A stretch of 64,000 nt of DNA from Eleginops maclovinus (taxonomy: Eukaryota > Chordata > Actinopteri > Perciformes > Eleginopidae), in contig NC_086351.1 in the NCBI RefSeq assembly GCF_036324505.1, forward strand, positions 6,814,001-6,878,000, in the 5' to 3' direction. The stretch's first letter is position 1, and every line of letters starts with the position of its first letter. The position numbers and the translations under genes are program-made. This document shows positions 1 through 42,305 of the stretch, piece by piece. Under the pieces are notes generated by a model. The model was not told where the DNA came from and made no database searches. It saw nothing but the letters and a program-made list of their open reading frames with translations.

Positions 1-7
1 CTCATGA

Positions 8-27648
<27,641 letters not shown>

Positions 27649-30600
27649 GCTACACCTACCATCACCACCATTGCCACCCTTTACACACACTCACACACAC
27701 ACACACTCAGAATCATGCACACCTGGCTTGCCATTCGAGGAGTCTTCATATGTGCAAGTCCCGCCCCCATCCCCCCCAAAACGCCTAGTCAATCCGGACC
27801 TGACACTGTGCAGAAGAGAGGAGGGAGGAGGCAGGGGAGGAGGCACCCCCACACTGGACTGAGGACGCTGCTTAAACACAAACAAGAGAAACTCAGCACT
27901 ATTATGCAATATTGAACCAGCCAACCAGTTTATTTCTCCTCTATCAGACCCCATTCTCAACGCCCCTCCTTTTCCCTGTTTGTCTCATTTACTTGTGGCC
28001 TAGTGGGTCCTTTTTCTTTTTCTTTCCCCCTTCCTTTAGCACAGTCTTCTCTCCCTATCTATTTTCCTTTGCCATCTGCAATACCTCAAGTCAGTTCGAG
28101 CAGCAGCACTTTTACATTCTGTTGAAATATTACACAAGAGGAAGGGGAGAAAGGAAGGGTCAGCCACGTTGGTGGTAATGTTACTTTGGACCAGAAGTTC
28201 TCCCAGTTGCGCCTGTTATTTTTCCCTTCTCTTGTTTCCCTCTGATCTGTCACTTTTCACTACTGTGTGAAATCACCAGTTTCCTTTTTTCTTTTTTTGA
28301 GCACACTGCCACCTGTTGGCGACGAGGTATAAATGCCCCTTTAAAGTCACAACATTGAGTTGTTGAGTGACAAAGTTTCCGATTGGTTTGGATTGATCTT
28401 TAGCAGCTGTCACATTTAAACCGACACTTTCTATTGGTTGAAATTCAAATTGCAGTCATCTATGAATTTTATTTAAGTTTAACACTGTTATTTGATTCTG
28501 GTTTGTATTTTCTTCTACATTATGTGAACATTTTATGACTTCTTTTTAAAATCATTTTAAGCTTGTGTTTTTAATCTTAGTATTCGTCATGCATTCATTC
28601 TCTCAGTGCTTTATCTCACATTTCCCCCTCTTGAGTTTGAGATCACGTCGATGGTTTCCCTCTAGTGCAATAAATAGCTGAACTAAGGGACGTGGTTCTG
28701 AGGGGACGTAATGATATACGCATGCAGATAAGAGCAGTTAATTTGAAAGTGAGTGTCTTCAAAAGGAGAACGGTTTGCCACTCGTGAGGCCCGTATGTAT
28801 TGCTCCTCATTGAGACGTTTATCAGCATGTCTCAAGAGTTCGCCCTCGACCTTGGGCAATAATGGTGCAACTGCAGTTTCGGTAGATTTTCATGTTTTTA
28901 CTTGAATTGAAGGATTTTATGCCTCAGTGGTTTGAGATGAACTCATCACCTTGGGGCATGATTTCATAATTCCTGATCATCAGTTTGCTAATGAGGCTGA
29001 TTTTCTAAGGCAGCAAAGAGGAGTGTAAAGGCCATAAGAGGTAGTATTCAAGTGCCTGGTGGAAGTTAAATATTCAAATGCATGACTTGTTATAGGGATC
29101 ATATTCCATTTGGTTCAATAATCAAAAAGCATATTCCAACAAACGGACAGCATAAGAAGGTTTCACCCGATGCCTCTTATTCTCCTGACTTTTCTATATA
29201 CATCTCATTGTAATCATCCTAAGATCAATGTATTTATTATGTTTGCAGCAGTGTTAGCTAGCTGTTGGCTTAGCTTCAAAGCAGTGTTTGAGCAAGCCGT
29301 GTTGTCTTTGTGCTTAGACTTCACCTGACATGGATCCAGCTGCCAGTGTGTCAAAAGGCCAGGGTTCATGGGCATGGAGTCATAAACTAAATCCTACAAT
29401 ACATTTAGCAGGACTTGATTTAATTCCTCTCCGTGCAACTGGCTCTACGTGGTGACTTGCTTCAGAAAAATGTAGAGGAGTTCCAATATTTGCAGCAAAA
29501 GTCCTGCTGTTTGTTGATCTGGGTCACAGCTTAGCTCCTCTGTGCCACTGAAAGCTCGTCTCGGGGGTGTTTTTAAAAGTTAACTGCACTAAAAAGAAGC
29601 TGTGTTTTGGGAGTGAACACAGGCGTGGTGCTACTCTGTCTGAATGAGCAGGTGGGAAGGGAAGTAGTAAAGAAATGGTAGACCTCACTCTCTTAAGGAC
29701 AGGAGAAAAATCCCACTGCTATGGTTTGAGGATTTCAATCGGTAGTGTTGATCAGCGTTGAAACCCTGTAAACGGTACGATGGCGGACGTTCCCTCGGAC
29801 AGTGAGGTGTGATGTTAGTCCTTCTGACTGCCTTTCATAGGCGCGCCTTCCAGTGAGGAAGCCAGTGGGTTTGAGCCTTCATAATTTCACTAGAATCATG
29901 TAGTGAAAGCCTTTTTAAAAGCCAGATCGAAAGTATATTTGTACATTTTAAATGATGTAATGCACACCACTTATTTTTGCTAACGGAAAAAAAATATGTA
30001 GTCTATTATTAATCTTAGTAATACACGTATTATTATAAGTAATGGTTAAAAACGTATAATAACAAAGTATTATTATTGCAATAGACTGTTGACTTGTTCC
30101 TGTGTCCCTGTATGACGTATAGTTATGTGAACAGTGACGTGTGTTTGGACTGTCATACTGTTATTGATAGGGATGTGGACTCTAAATCGCCACTTGCTTC
30201 GATGTTTGGAGAAAAAAAAAGATCTGAATGCCTATTTCTTTCCCTTTCTTTCGTAGATCTCGTACAGTCAGAGGTTTCTTGTAGAGGAAAGAAAATATTC
30301 CATACTGTACTCTTAAAGGCTTTGTATTGAGACGTTAAGTCCCTTTTGTGGTGACAAAGGGTGTAATAGAAAGAAGAGTCTGTAGTATAAAGCTTCTGCT
30401 CTTGAATGTTTTCTGAAGGTTTTTCTTCAACTGGTGCTGACGCCTGCTCCTTATCAGGAAATGGAGAGAAAAGAAAATGTGGTTCTGAAAGTGTTGTTGA
30501 TCCATTTCAAGGACGTGTGTGATCAAAGGAAAAACGTAACGAGTGGTAGAAGTTCTCCCATTTCTTTTCAGTTAAAGCTTCGGGGGTTTTACGTGGGATT

Positions 30601-32505
30601 GCCACCTCTGTTGCTGTACCCGAGCCACTTCATGTGCTAACAAATACAAAGAGTTACCCTGCCGGTAAGTCTGTGGTGTGACAAAGCCTGTAATCTTATT
30701 GCTGCTCTCTTTCCCCTTTTTGCTCTCGAACATTTACTCCCCCTTTGCCAGAGGACTAGAAATCCATGGCCGTACAATCCCATCTTGTACCGCTGTGAGG
30801 CACGAGGAGGATTAGAGCTGAAGGACAACATGCTCAGTAAGATACAGCAGATTCTGTTTTAATTTAAGTATGTGTGATTCAGACGTAATTAAGGCTGATC
30901 AACGATACGTTTATGTGGCAGGTTTTGGAGGTAGATTGCCGGGAATTTGAGTCCATTTATTACTCACTATCTCTGCTGCTGGTAATCAATGTTCAGTTTG
31001 TGTATTATCTACTCTCTGGAGGGCAATTGAACACATGTTTACATAGCAGATGTGTTTGCCTCGCTTACAAACTGAAATGTCATCAGCTCTGCGTTGCAAA
31101 TATCAGCTAGTAGAGGAGTGACCTAACACGAGCAAGACCAGTCGGGGCCTGTGGAAGTGAACGCTGGAAGAGATATGAAGACGTTTATTAATTTGGTCAA
31201 TTTGTCCTCTGCAGACATCTGTGTTAAAGAGTGGGTTGTTTGTTTCTATTAAAATGACTTGTTGGACTTTATGGAAATGAGAAGCTAACTGTTGCCTTTT
31301 GCTCCCGATTAGGATTCCTAATAATACAATTCTGGAAGCTGAAAAGCAAACGTCTAAATTCACTCATAAAGGTCAATGTCTCCCTTTTTTTAAAATGGCA
31401 GTGAATGAAGTGCTACTCCATTTCTAGTAATCCTTCTATATCCCTGATTTTGGTTGCTCTCTATTTGCAGCGGAAGGTAGCAATGAAGTGTGAAAAAAAA
31501 AGTCCACAGGAAGTGCCTTTCCTCTTGATGGTGCTGTAAATGGAAAGATACAATGTAAAATCAAAGACATAGAATCTCCTTTAACAGAAGATGTGCAGGA
31601 ACTGCTGCATTCACACACATACTGTACACTTTCCTTTAGAAATGGCAATGCAAACATGTGTTTCCTGTATTTAGACATTAAGCCTCAATAGAAGTAGACT
31701 ATATGCCACGTATATGGTTGTGGTTGAGCTTTTCGCTTCCTATTGCATTCGGTGTCTTGGACCAATGGTGTCGTTGGTACAGTGGAATGTGTTTTTTTGG
31801 GGTGATAGCTGACTCTAGCGTGGTGTGACACAGCCTAACCCACGTATGACAAACATAGCACAGCACTTTAGAGACTGCCACTCTCACTCACATAGCCAAG
31901 AGGTTCCAATTTCTGTCCCCCCAGTCGCCCTTATCCCCCCCCCCCCCCACTGAGGAGGAGGAGGAAGAGAGGATCCAAACCTCAGTGTAAAGGAGTTGAA
32001 GGGACATGTGTTACCAAACACGGCAGTCGGTCATTTAAAGTGTGCCTCATGCTCTCGTGACTCCGGTGGTGGTTTTCCCTCTGGAGTTACCACTAGCTAG
32101 GGCTGGGTGTCAAAACACAATCTCACTTACCTCCGAGTGTTTGGCATCGACCGTTTTGAAGCATCTCAAACTTAAAAAAAATAGGTTTTTACAATAGAGT
32201 TTTGCACTGAAATATAACGGTTTTCGTCTCGAAGGGCATTTTTACTAAGAAACGTAACACAAGTGGGATAGAAAACGTCTTAAGAAGCATGAAAGAATGA
32301 TAATAATTTGCATATCGAAGTATGCTTTTAATCAAGTGTCATTTTACAGCAGATTATAGAGAGGAAATCAACACAACCAGTGTCAGTATTGAAACCACGC
32401 CCAGCCCTAGCAGCAGTGGCATCTTAGTGCCCTGGCACGTGTCTGTTCCCTGATGGAGGGAGTGTGTGCCCAGCAGTATCCCTGTCTTGAGCCGGTGGGG
32501 TGTCG

Positions 32506-32511
32506 AATAAA
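32506..32511 (+). terminator. Candidate poly(A) signal AATAAA (ago3)
   Basis: AATAAA is followed within about 10-30 nt by a GT-rich stretch (GGGTGGTCTGTAGTTCTGTG), the usual arrangement for cleavage and polyadenylation. Confidence 0.45.
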
Positions 32512-34580
32512 AATAGAGGGTGGTCTGTAGTTCTGTGGTTACTTTTTCAGTCCAGGGGGGGGGGGTGAAATCTTTCTATTATAAGAGATCTAAAAAACAA
32601 ACAAACACTGCACCTCACTTACCTTGGTATGCTGCATATGTTATACTACATGAAAGAAAAACTGCAAATTGCTTTTATTATGACATATAATGCTTGAGTA
32701 ATGCCTGATTGCGATATTCTTATACGGTAACTATTTTAGAGTCACAATAAGTATAACTGTAAGAAATATTCTCTGTTTTGTCTTAACACTTATCCCATTT
32801 TGAGAAATTGTTCTTGAGCCGACTTTTATTTTGTTGTCCTATTTAAATGTGTTGTTCTTTAAATTTATATATGAAATATATATATGCGGAATATTTTATG
32901 GTGTATTTATTGAGAGTGCATTCAAGCGGCTAGAGTCTCCGCATCATGTTCCAGCGTGTTGGGGGCGGGGCCAGGAGGATGAGGCCCTTAGCCCCTCCCC
33001 CTCCATGTTGAGGTCTTATTCTCCGAGACATGCAAGCACAATAATATGGAAGGGGGGGGGACCTGATATGTATAAGTCAACTCTCTCCTCCTTTCCTAAA
33101 TATTCTTTACCCTCTTCTTTTTTTCACCACATGCAATGCCAAGCCCCCACAGCTCATCTCTGACAAAGGGGAACCATTTCTGAACCGCGCTGAGTGTTTA
33201 ATGGCTGCCTTTCTTCCATCTCAAGCTGCTAATTGGTACCTTAGCCATTTAAATTCCCTGAGCCTGTAAAAAGGGCCGGTGGAGAAGCGTGAAATTTAAT
33301 AAAAGCAGCAGCAGGGAGAGGAAGGAAAGATGTTGGCAGGGCAGGATTCTTTGGTGAACATTTTAGCGCCACTCCTTTCCTCGTATATTGTCTCCTGTCA
33401 TGTCGTTTTCCTTGTGCCAGAACATTGTTCAGCCAGAACAGGTCTCATTCCACACACAAAAAACATGACCTCAGCCTTAAGCTCGTTAGTTGTCAGATTT
33501 CCATGTGACTTTATGATGCCTGTGTTGGGTGGCCCACAGAGAAAACAAGCCTATGTAGTTGATCTGCGCTGATTCCACGACCAACATCCTCATTTCTTCT
33601 CATTTCTCATGTAAACCACTAACATTGCTGATGCACAAACGAGTGGAAGCTTTCACAGATTGCCCTGTCCCATTTGTACTGATGTCAGACCAGAAACAAA
33701 GTCCGGGTCAAACGGCATTTGAAAGCACTTATTGGCCACATGACGAGCAGCGCTTACTGCCTCAGGACTACCCTAATAACTCTGAATGAAATGAAACCAT
33801 TTTGCTAGATTGACTTTTCTACACCCTGACCCTTAGCGTATTGGTTTTCATTGTATTGTCCTTGATGCGAATCCAAAGAACAACATTTTCAGATGCAGTT
33901 TGACCCGGGCCTGGATTTCAGAGACCTGTGCCTGTATAACGAACCAGGAATGAACCGCGTTGTGATGAATTGCTGTTCTATTTTTATTCCTTTTCCCCTC
34001 ATCCCATTAAAGGGATCACAGTCATGGAGTGTCGTCAATCCTGTCCCAAAGTAAATAGGCCTTTAAACCAAATCATCTTGGTTTAATTTGTTTACTGTCA
34101 TATTGACACCCATGGCTATCAGATATTTGACCTGTTTTCATTCCATTAGCATTCCAAAAATAACTTTGAACCAAATATTGCATAAGAGATTAGGCTTTTG
34201 GTGCGGTTTTTCCCTCATACACACTAAATGGTTTTGAAAACAGATATTTGACAGTGGCCAGGGGTGTGTGTGTACGCTGGTTGTTCAGTTTGTTTTTTCT
34301 TTTTTCAATGTAGCATCACTCTTGTGTCTGTCTTATTTCAAACCCAGTATCTTTGGACTCTGATACCTCTGAGTGATGCACCAGCGAACGGATGTATACG
34401 TTCACAGCCAGATGATCCATATCTCAGTGTCTCTGTATGTTGCAAAGGCTCTGTTGAACCAACAGCCCTATTCCTCTCAGTTTTAAATGTCTCTTTCTTT
34501 TGTAACTCTCTCTTATAGGTTGTTGGCCTTTTTAGTGTTGCTTTGCTTCAGTTTGAAGTGTATCTTTGACTAATACTTGC

Positions 34581-34586
34581 AATAAA
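34581..34586 (+). terminator. Candidate distal poly(A) signal AATAAA (ago3)
   Basis: AATAAA is followed about 20 nt later by the GT-rich stretch TTGGTTGTCTTGGTG. It is the last well-formed signal before a dispersed repeat at 34815, so it is the best candidate for the distal end of the ago3 transcript. Confidence 0.45.
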
Positions 34587-34814
34587 GTGCTTTGCTTTAC
34601 CTTGGTTGTCTTGGTGAAATAATATTAGAAATACAAAGAATTGTTTTGTACGTATCAAGTGGAATTGCTTGAGATTTTTTGGGTTATGAGAAATACCAAA
34701 AAGTAGACAAATATTAAGGAATGCACTCAATAGCAGCAGATTCATGTAGGCCTGTCACAATTTCAACCAAGTAAAATGAGTTTCTGTTCTGTGTTTTAGC
34801 ACTTTAGTAAACTC

Positions 34815-34880
34815 TCAGAATCAGAAATCCTTTCTTAGTCCCACAGTGGGGAAATGTACATTGCTAAAGCGAAAGTGGCA
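34815..34880 (+). repeat. Teleost LINE/SINE tail-like repeat
   Basis: The sequence ATCAGAAATCCTTTCTTAGT, then CCCACAGTGGGGAAATGTAC, resembles the very common fish repeat tail of the form ATCAGAAATACTTTATTGATCC...GGGAAATT. An A-rich stretch with no identifiable content follows. Assigned from memory of the motif. Confidence 0.5.
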
Positions 34881-37800
34881 TAGCAGGTAAAAAAAAAAGG
34901 CATGCAATAATAAAGAATAAGCTAACATATTAATATATAAAAGAAAAGCACACATTAGTTATACTAATATAAAAATAAAGACAAATAAGTAGGTAAGTAG
35001 ACTAAAAAACCTAAATATAGGAATAGAAAATTAACAAGATTTAAGTAGTCAGTTGGCAAACTTAACTAACTATAAGATGCAACAAAATAGATGTTGTTTT
35101 TCCTAAAGTGTAAATCTTAATATTTATTTTCTATTCTATTTTATTTCTCCATTACCTTTGTGCATTTCATTGTGGTAGTGCACTGCACACTCAAAAGTGG
35201 ACCGTATTACATTTTGCATGCTGTCTGCTTTCAGTACAGTTTGAGTTTGTGTTGGTTACGACTATCCAACATTTTCCCAAGTAGAGGAACACATCATTTA
35301 CCGTATCACCTCTCCAACACTAGATCTGAAACGATAAGAGAAACCAGCTGAGCAGTCATTGAACAACATGAATGAAGGAATCCTAACTGGGGGACAGCAA
35401 AGGTGTTGAAGGTGGCTCCTTCTTCGGTTATGTATAACTGATCCCTAGAAAACCCCTACTCCCTAAAATTACACATTGTGGTTTTAACTTAATTGAAGCT
35501 GCACAAACCAGTCTTAGAGTTTTGTTGTGAAACACTTAAGGAAATGTGCGAGAAACTAGGGACGCATTACACTTCATCACAGCATAATGAGAGAGAACAA
35601 CCAAGAGTAAACAATATTTTTTTAGCAGCAACACTTCCTATCATTAAAATCATAAACCAGATGCTAAGCTGGGTGGGTCTCAACACTGATTATGTAAACT
35701 TCCTAACTGTCACAAACAGCTTGGTCCCCATGCACCCAGCTACAACACTGACACAATGATGGTGTTAATTTCAGCACATCACTTAAATAACGCAGAGCCA
35801 CTGTCAAAGAGGCGTCTCTCTGTGGTCCTCAATGCAGCTGCCACCATTTTTTCACTCTAACTGTGATGTTGTAGGACTGTCACCAAACCAACTGTTCAAA
35901 TATGTTAGATAATGAACACTTAGTGACATGAAACAGAAGATGCATTGCTTTGTAAATACAAACACACTGTGCCTTTTGCCCAATCATGGATGATAAATCA
36001 GGTTCTTTGACTCTGTCCAACAAACACTCAACAGTTTCCTACACAACAAGCAGGCATTTGGGATACGCTTGATTATAACTCTTACCCTGAATCTAGAGCA
36101 ACAACTTAGAAAGTATTAGCTGATGTTTGGACACAAACAAAAATGTTGCCCATGTACACATCCTGCAGACACTATCAATAATAACATTCATTCATTGTCG
36201 GATTTATGGCTACATAGTGGATTTTAGTCAATATTCACTCTCCTTTGGCTTTGTTAGAACCTCATACTTTACTCTGGGATTGCATCTTCAGTGTTGTTTT
36301 TATTGTCTTACTGATCTGTAGTACGGCAGGACTGAAATAATGTTGCTCTGTGTGTGACACCAGCTGTTTAAATCCAATATATCCACTGACTCCTCCAGCC
36401 ACCTGGACCTAACATATGTCGAGCTAAACAGAAGAGCAGAGCCGATGGTACACTGCACATCTGTGAGACCATTGAAACATCCCTGAAGGTGTTAAATAAA
36501 AAGTTAAAAAAAGAAGGTGTTGACTTTTCCCCTGAGGGTTGTTAGGAAGCAATGTGACAAACTGCATTAGTGGAGCACCTTGTGTAACTACACCGATTAA
36601 ATAATGGCCATGCATCATACAGATGTCTTTTAAAGTTCTATTTCATCCCTTTTTCTTAAACAGTTTTGAAACAATAAAATAAAAGACATAAAGGTTTCAA
36701 TATATATATATATATTCTCAAGTGGCGTTTAAAGAAAGGTCCAGACACGTTAGCACAACAGAAATGTGATGAAATCAAATCAAATGACTGAAACATTATC
36801 CATGTAAAGGCACGTTTATAAATATTATATTCAGATATGAAACCAAGACAGGCTGAAATGTATTAACCACTGCCATCAAAGGAGGAATAAAGACAAGGGA
36901 CGGGTATTACTATTTTTGCTGGCTGTCAGAAATATACATTAAATCTTTCTGAGGTAATTGTAAGGCACATCTCTGCAAAGGTGAAGAGGTTTTACCTGTC
37001 ATGTTTATTCTCCCTTGCTTCATTTTTCAATTTAGCAAAATAAAATACTGATGCACCAGCAAGTCAGACAGCCAACACCTTATCTTAATTACCAAAGCAG
37101 CTTCAGAAATGGTTTTAATTAAAAATAAATACCTACTGCAAATACGTGTCGGCTTTAATACAACTCTGAATCATCTTTTTTATAGATGAATTAACTAGCC
37201 GCACGCATAGGGCCGATAGCCACTGCCCGGACTGCACAGGTGTGTCTCATTCAGCCTATCGGGTGGAAGCGACATATTTTTTCCATTAATGGTTTTATTG
37301 ACTGAAAGCTTTAATCTCCGAAATGAATACAGACACATTTACATATGGCATTTGTTAGTTTTCACCTGCTGTGTTTTTCTCGTGCTTCTGCTGTCCTCTC
37401 TGGAGCGGTCTTTGATCGGGCAACGATGATTAGCTACATCTGAAACACCTTGACCCTAAAAGCTATTTAAGGAACAATCTGTGGCAAAGGAGTGTGAGCT
37501 CCTTGCGTCAGTCTCTCTGAGCTGTTTTTGTGGCAGCTTTGTTGTGTTTGAGGTTTCTGGTTGTCCCATTTAAAAAATATGTACATCAAGGATGATCATG
37601 TGCCCTCTGAAAAAAAGACCTTTTCTTGCCAAAAGGTGTTGACAAATTTGGCATTTCACAAAAACAATATATATCTTTTCTGCTGGGTTTTGTGTAAAGG
37701 GACTGTTGCAGAATACTTATAGTCCAGCTGAACTACAGATGAGCTGTATTGACTTTTTTTTAAAATTAATCCACATTTTTGAGTGACAGACGGTGGCTTC

Positions 37801-40800
37801 AAAATCAAAACGGAACATGGGTTTAAAATTCAGTGAAGAGGCTTTATCATAAGGATGCCTCTGATGGGACCCAGTCAACACTTTGATGATTACACAAGGA
37901 AGTCTCATTAAGATCACTTTCAAAATGTATTTCCTATACATTAAGAGGAGCCAGATAACCAAAAAATATCACACAGAACTTTTAATTAACAATCACATAT
38001 TTAAAGTAAAATAGCAGCAAAGTACAAAACCTCCTCCAGTTTTGTTATTCATTCTCATAGTAATGTGCAAATCTTCACAGTTGATATGAGTGACTCTCAA
38101 ACTTAATCCGTCCTGACATCCAATTTCATCATCCTTGATTGCAAATTTTGGATAGTTTATTAATTTTAAGGTATGCTTCGTTGGTTTTACCAATCAAGGG
38201 CCTGGATTTGTATTACCCTGCAGTTCCACCTCTCACCAGGAGTGGGAGCACTTTACCAAGAGAAAGGCGGTCTGAAGATAAAGCTATGAAGTGCAGCATC
38301 CTGTGTCAGGACTCACAGATACATTGTGTGGAATAGGATCTATAGGGTGTTTCTGTGTTTTGGGAGGTGAAGCCATACAGAAGTCACTGAATGACTTGCT
38401 AAATTGTTAAGAGCCCAGAAGGAGAGACGGATGTTTGGACATGGATGGAGACTTATGGTAAATATTAGGCCTGATGGCACGATTCCCAAACATCACAGGA
38501 TTCTGACGTTTTTATTTCAGTGCTGTATCTTGTGTATGTGGCGTTTTCCTTTCACCTCTAACCTCCAACAGTGCCTCCGTCTGAAGGTTGGGTGTTGAGA
38601 TAAACTAACCGACTCACATGCTGCACACCTCTGACAAATGACTCTGTAGCACATAGAATTACCACAGATGTCTACCTGCAAAAGACACCCAGAAGGCCGT
38701 CCCAGCAGAGCAATAGGCACCGTCAGCAACAACCATTAAATCAATGGGACTACAATCGTTGTGTTTGCGGGCTCAGTTTATGATTGACTGTCAGCTGAGT
38801 AAATATTTGCCTCGTTTTTTCCTGAAGAGTGCTGAAGCTACCCAGATCTGGGTTCATGCACTTTAGACTTTTGAAAATTTAAGCCAAAATGACAATCACT
38901 TATGAAACATCTTGACATTTGGGGATATTCTGTATTCGACTTTTTGCTGAGAGTTAGATAAGAAGATTTAGACCACTCTCATATCAGGTATGCACAGCCA
39001 GCAGCTGTAAAGCATGACCATGAATGCTTTATTTAAATAAATCCAGCCCTCCTCTCCCTTTTATAAGTTTGTTTGAGATTGACAGGGCACAACATTTAGT
39101 TTGACATGCAACGACTGATAAATGATGACAGTCAAATCTGAATGTCATTTTGGGTTATTACAACAAGGTTAAAAGGTTTTCGCTGTAAAAATACTTTTCA
39201 GCCATGGCTCTGTGAAGTGAAGACTTTCGAAGGGACCCTTTAATGCGCATTTTCAGGTTGTATAATCGTATACAAATGCTTAGAGATGTCTCGCCCCTTA
39301 GTGTAGAATCCGGCACAATGTATTGGAGCGATAGCCGATAGAAGTGCTAGTCTTACATAATGATGTCACTAAGTTACGGAAGTAAACAAAGGAGTCCAAT
39401 GGAGGCTTTTCATGCTGAATATGTACAAAAAACAAATTCTAAAAATAACATGAACATGTAAAAGTTGCAGTTATACAGGAGTAAATACACAGAGTCAGAT
39501 TAGCTCCCCCCCCCCCCTATTTCCAGCTTTTACGCTAGGCTAACTCTCTTGTAGCTTCACGTTTACTTTTAAGAAAAAGAGTGGTATCAGTCTTATCTAT
39601 CATATCGGCAAGAGTTAAGAGGCTCAACACACTTCAAGTCTCTGGCTTTTAATAGCTAGTCACATTTTTCTCTAATCACTCCAGACCACACATTCTCCCT
39701 TTGTTAGCCCCTCACTGCTCCCTATCTCCAAACACATGAATACGTATAGTTCCGGTGAGGAAATGCTGTGATAAGCATAACATGGCTGGAATGCACAGAG
39801 ACATTGAATAATTGGGGTCAACAGAGGCAAGACTGGTGGCTGATGTTTCTCATGGATGTGTCACGCATCAGTGCGCTGCTCTTTACAGCTCCAGAGAACA
39901 ATGCCCCCCACAAACAATAATCTGAATCTATGAATCAGTTATTGTGTGTGTGTGTGCGTGTGTGTGTGACTGTGGGCTGAGATGGTGATAAGATATTATT
40001 GAGCTGTCAGGGATCAGCAGACAGTCTTTTCCATTTTATGGACTGTGTGAATTATGACCAAACAGTGAGTCCTTCCCAGCCATTTTTCATTGTCAGTCCT
40101 TGGAGTCTTGCAATGTAATAACATAAAATACAATGCATTAGATTATTTACAGATCATTTTGATGGGGATATCATGTAAAACTGACAAAGTACCCACTGCA
40201 GTTATTGTGCCAACTGAAAGAGCAAGTTAATAACACTTTAAAGCAAGATTTTAGACTAGACTGAACTATTGTTTCACATTTTGTACACAGAATAATGATG
40301 ACTAGCAGATAAGTCAAAAATATTCTGATGATTCCCTGCCTTTTTAGCTTGAGGCAACATCTCGGGTCAGAATCTCAATTAGTCTGCCACTTTGACGGCC
40401 GAGTACCTGCAGAACTAATGACATTCCCATCAGCCGTACTTTGAGTTTAGTGTTAATTTGCAAATGTTGGCAGGATTGTTTACATGGGGAACACAACCTT
40501 GTAAACACCAGCGTGTTAGTATTGTAGTTGTAAGCATGTCATGATTCTGCTTAAAGGAACGAGGCAGTAGAGAATTCATGCTTGATGTTTTTGACCTTGA
40601 TCTTCCTGCAGACAGCTGGTCTAAGCTTCTATCCTTCAATCTGGCATGGAGTTAAGAAAACACAGCCAGTTTTTGTGAGATACAGCTTAATTGCAGACTT
40701 GAAATCTTTTGTTTTCGGCCATTATTGTCAACAACATCCACAAAAAGAGCAGAAACAAAAACCGCTCTTAATGCTACACTCTGTGTGGCACCAAGCCCGT

Positions 40801-42231
40801 TTGTTCTCAGTGAGGGTGGATATTCATGAATATGTAGTTTACACTGTGTTTGTTGGCTTTTTTCAGCCCTGAATTCAGTGCTCTGTTTTCCAACAGAAGG
40901 CTTGTGTGTGATGGAGGTATTTAAAACTATACTGGAACGGCCGGGCCATGTTCATCGTAAGGAAGGAGTATGCCACGCTGTGCAATGGTGTTGCTCTGTG
41001 ATGCATTTATTGTTGTTTTTGGACAATGGAGCTCTTCTTCTGTACATCCAGCTTGAGCTCGCTTCAGACGAGGCCCGTGGCTTGCAGGTTCAACTCCACA
41101 TGATGGATGTGCCCCTGCTGCACCTCCATCTCCTCTGTAGTCTGATGGGAGGCACGTGAGCGCAAGGGGGGCACAGGGTAGACTAACAATACAATGGGAG
41201 CAGTGCTAATGGGCTTGTGAGGGGGATTTCGGCTCAAATCAAGGCGAGGGTAATGCTCTGCCCTTCTTTTACTCTTCTTTGCTCTTTAGACGGATGTTCT
41301 GCACACTGAAGGTATTATATATTGTCTGCATTTGCAACTTTAAAGACCAGTATTAAGCTGGCTTTATTTCATTCAGAAGCTGCATATGAACTTACACGTC
41401 TGTCTTCTGTAGTGAGTGATCTGTATTCTCGACCTATCACTCTTCAATTTTCATTTCATTTTCATAATATTTCATCATCGTCTCTTCCACCTTGGGATAT
41501 AACCCCAGGGAGCTATAAGCTGTATCTACTTTTCTTGTATCAGTTTTAAGGTCTCGCAATATTAAAGACTTTTGTAGCTGCAAGTGGAGCGTCTTTTCTT
41601 TGATATATTTCAAATTATCGTCATAGAAGGCAGAAACGATCTTCGGCTTAAACTCTCAGAGGCACACATAAACTCTCATGGCAGATGTTCAATTGCTTTT
41701 TCCTCCTGCCCCCGATATAACGTGTCCTGTGTTTCACCTCTTGCTCTTCTGGTTTCGGTTCCTCCATGCGGTCTAATGTAGATCAACACAGCACAGCAAT
41801 AACACTGCTGGGGGTTAGAGGGTTCATTTGATATGTAGCAGGATAGGAGCATTCTGAAAGTTAACACGCCCTGTGTGGATTATTCTGTCTTCAGAGGGTT
41901 AGCTTTCAACCTCAATTTGCAGTTTCTGGATGAACACCAGGAATATTTTAAAAGAATAAAAAGTACAAATGATCCCAGAGGTTAAATACTAGACAAATCA
42001 CTCATTTATACCCAAAGTGGGTTGGCAGCACAATTAACTGAAACCTACATAAATATTCGTATGCCAAGTTGACATCTGTAACATGCACAAAGGTATTTTT
42101 CATAGAGCTGGGAAGGAAATTACTCAAACATCTATACATGTTCTCCAATAAATAACACATTTTCAGTTTTATATTTCCATTCTTGCAGTTGTATACTTAT
42201 ACAGGCCTTGTGCCTTTTTTCTATCCATTAC

Positions 42232-42305
42232 AATCAGAATCACAGTCCATTTATTGCCAAGTTTTCAAACACAGTACAAGGAATTTGTGTGTATTGGTAC
42301 TGCAG
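42232..42305 (+). repeat. Second teleost LINE-tail-like repeat
   Basis: The sequence AATCAGAATCACAGTCCATT, then TATTGCCAAG and TACAAGGAATTTGTGTGTAT, resembles the common fish repeat AGAATCA..TTTATTGGCCAAG...ACAAGGAATTTG. It is a short copy without a coding part. Confidence 0.55.

Larger units (their letters stand above)
27649..34605 (+). other. ago3: Probable ago3 3' UTR region
   Basis: The 7 kb after the ago3 stop codon contain no convincing coding exon. An AC microsatellite lies at 27683-27706, and poly(C) or poly(G) runs occur near 31940, 32560 and 33050. Candidate AATAAA signals are at 28669, 32506, 33298 and 34581. AGO3 transcripts in mammals are known for very long 3' UTRs, so a long one here is plausible, but the true end cannot be fixed without transcript data. 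Confidence 0.55.
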
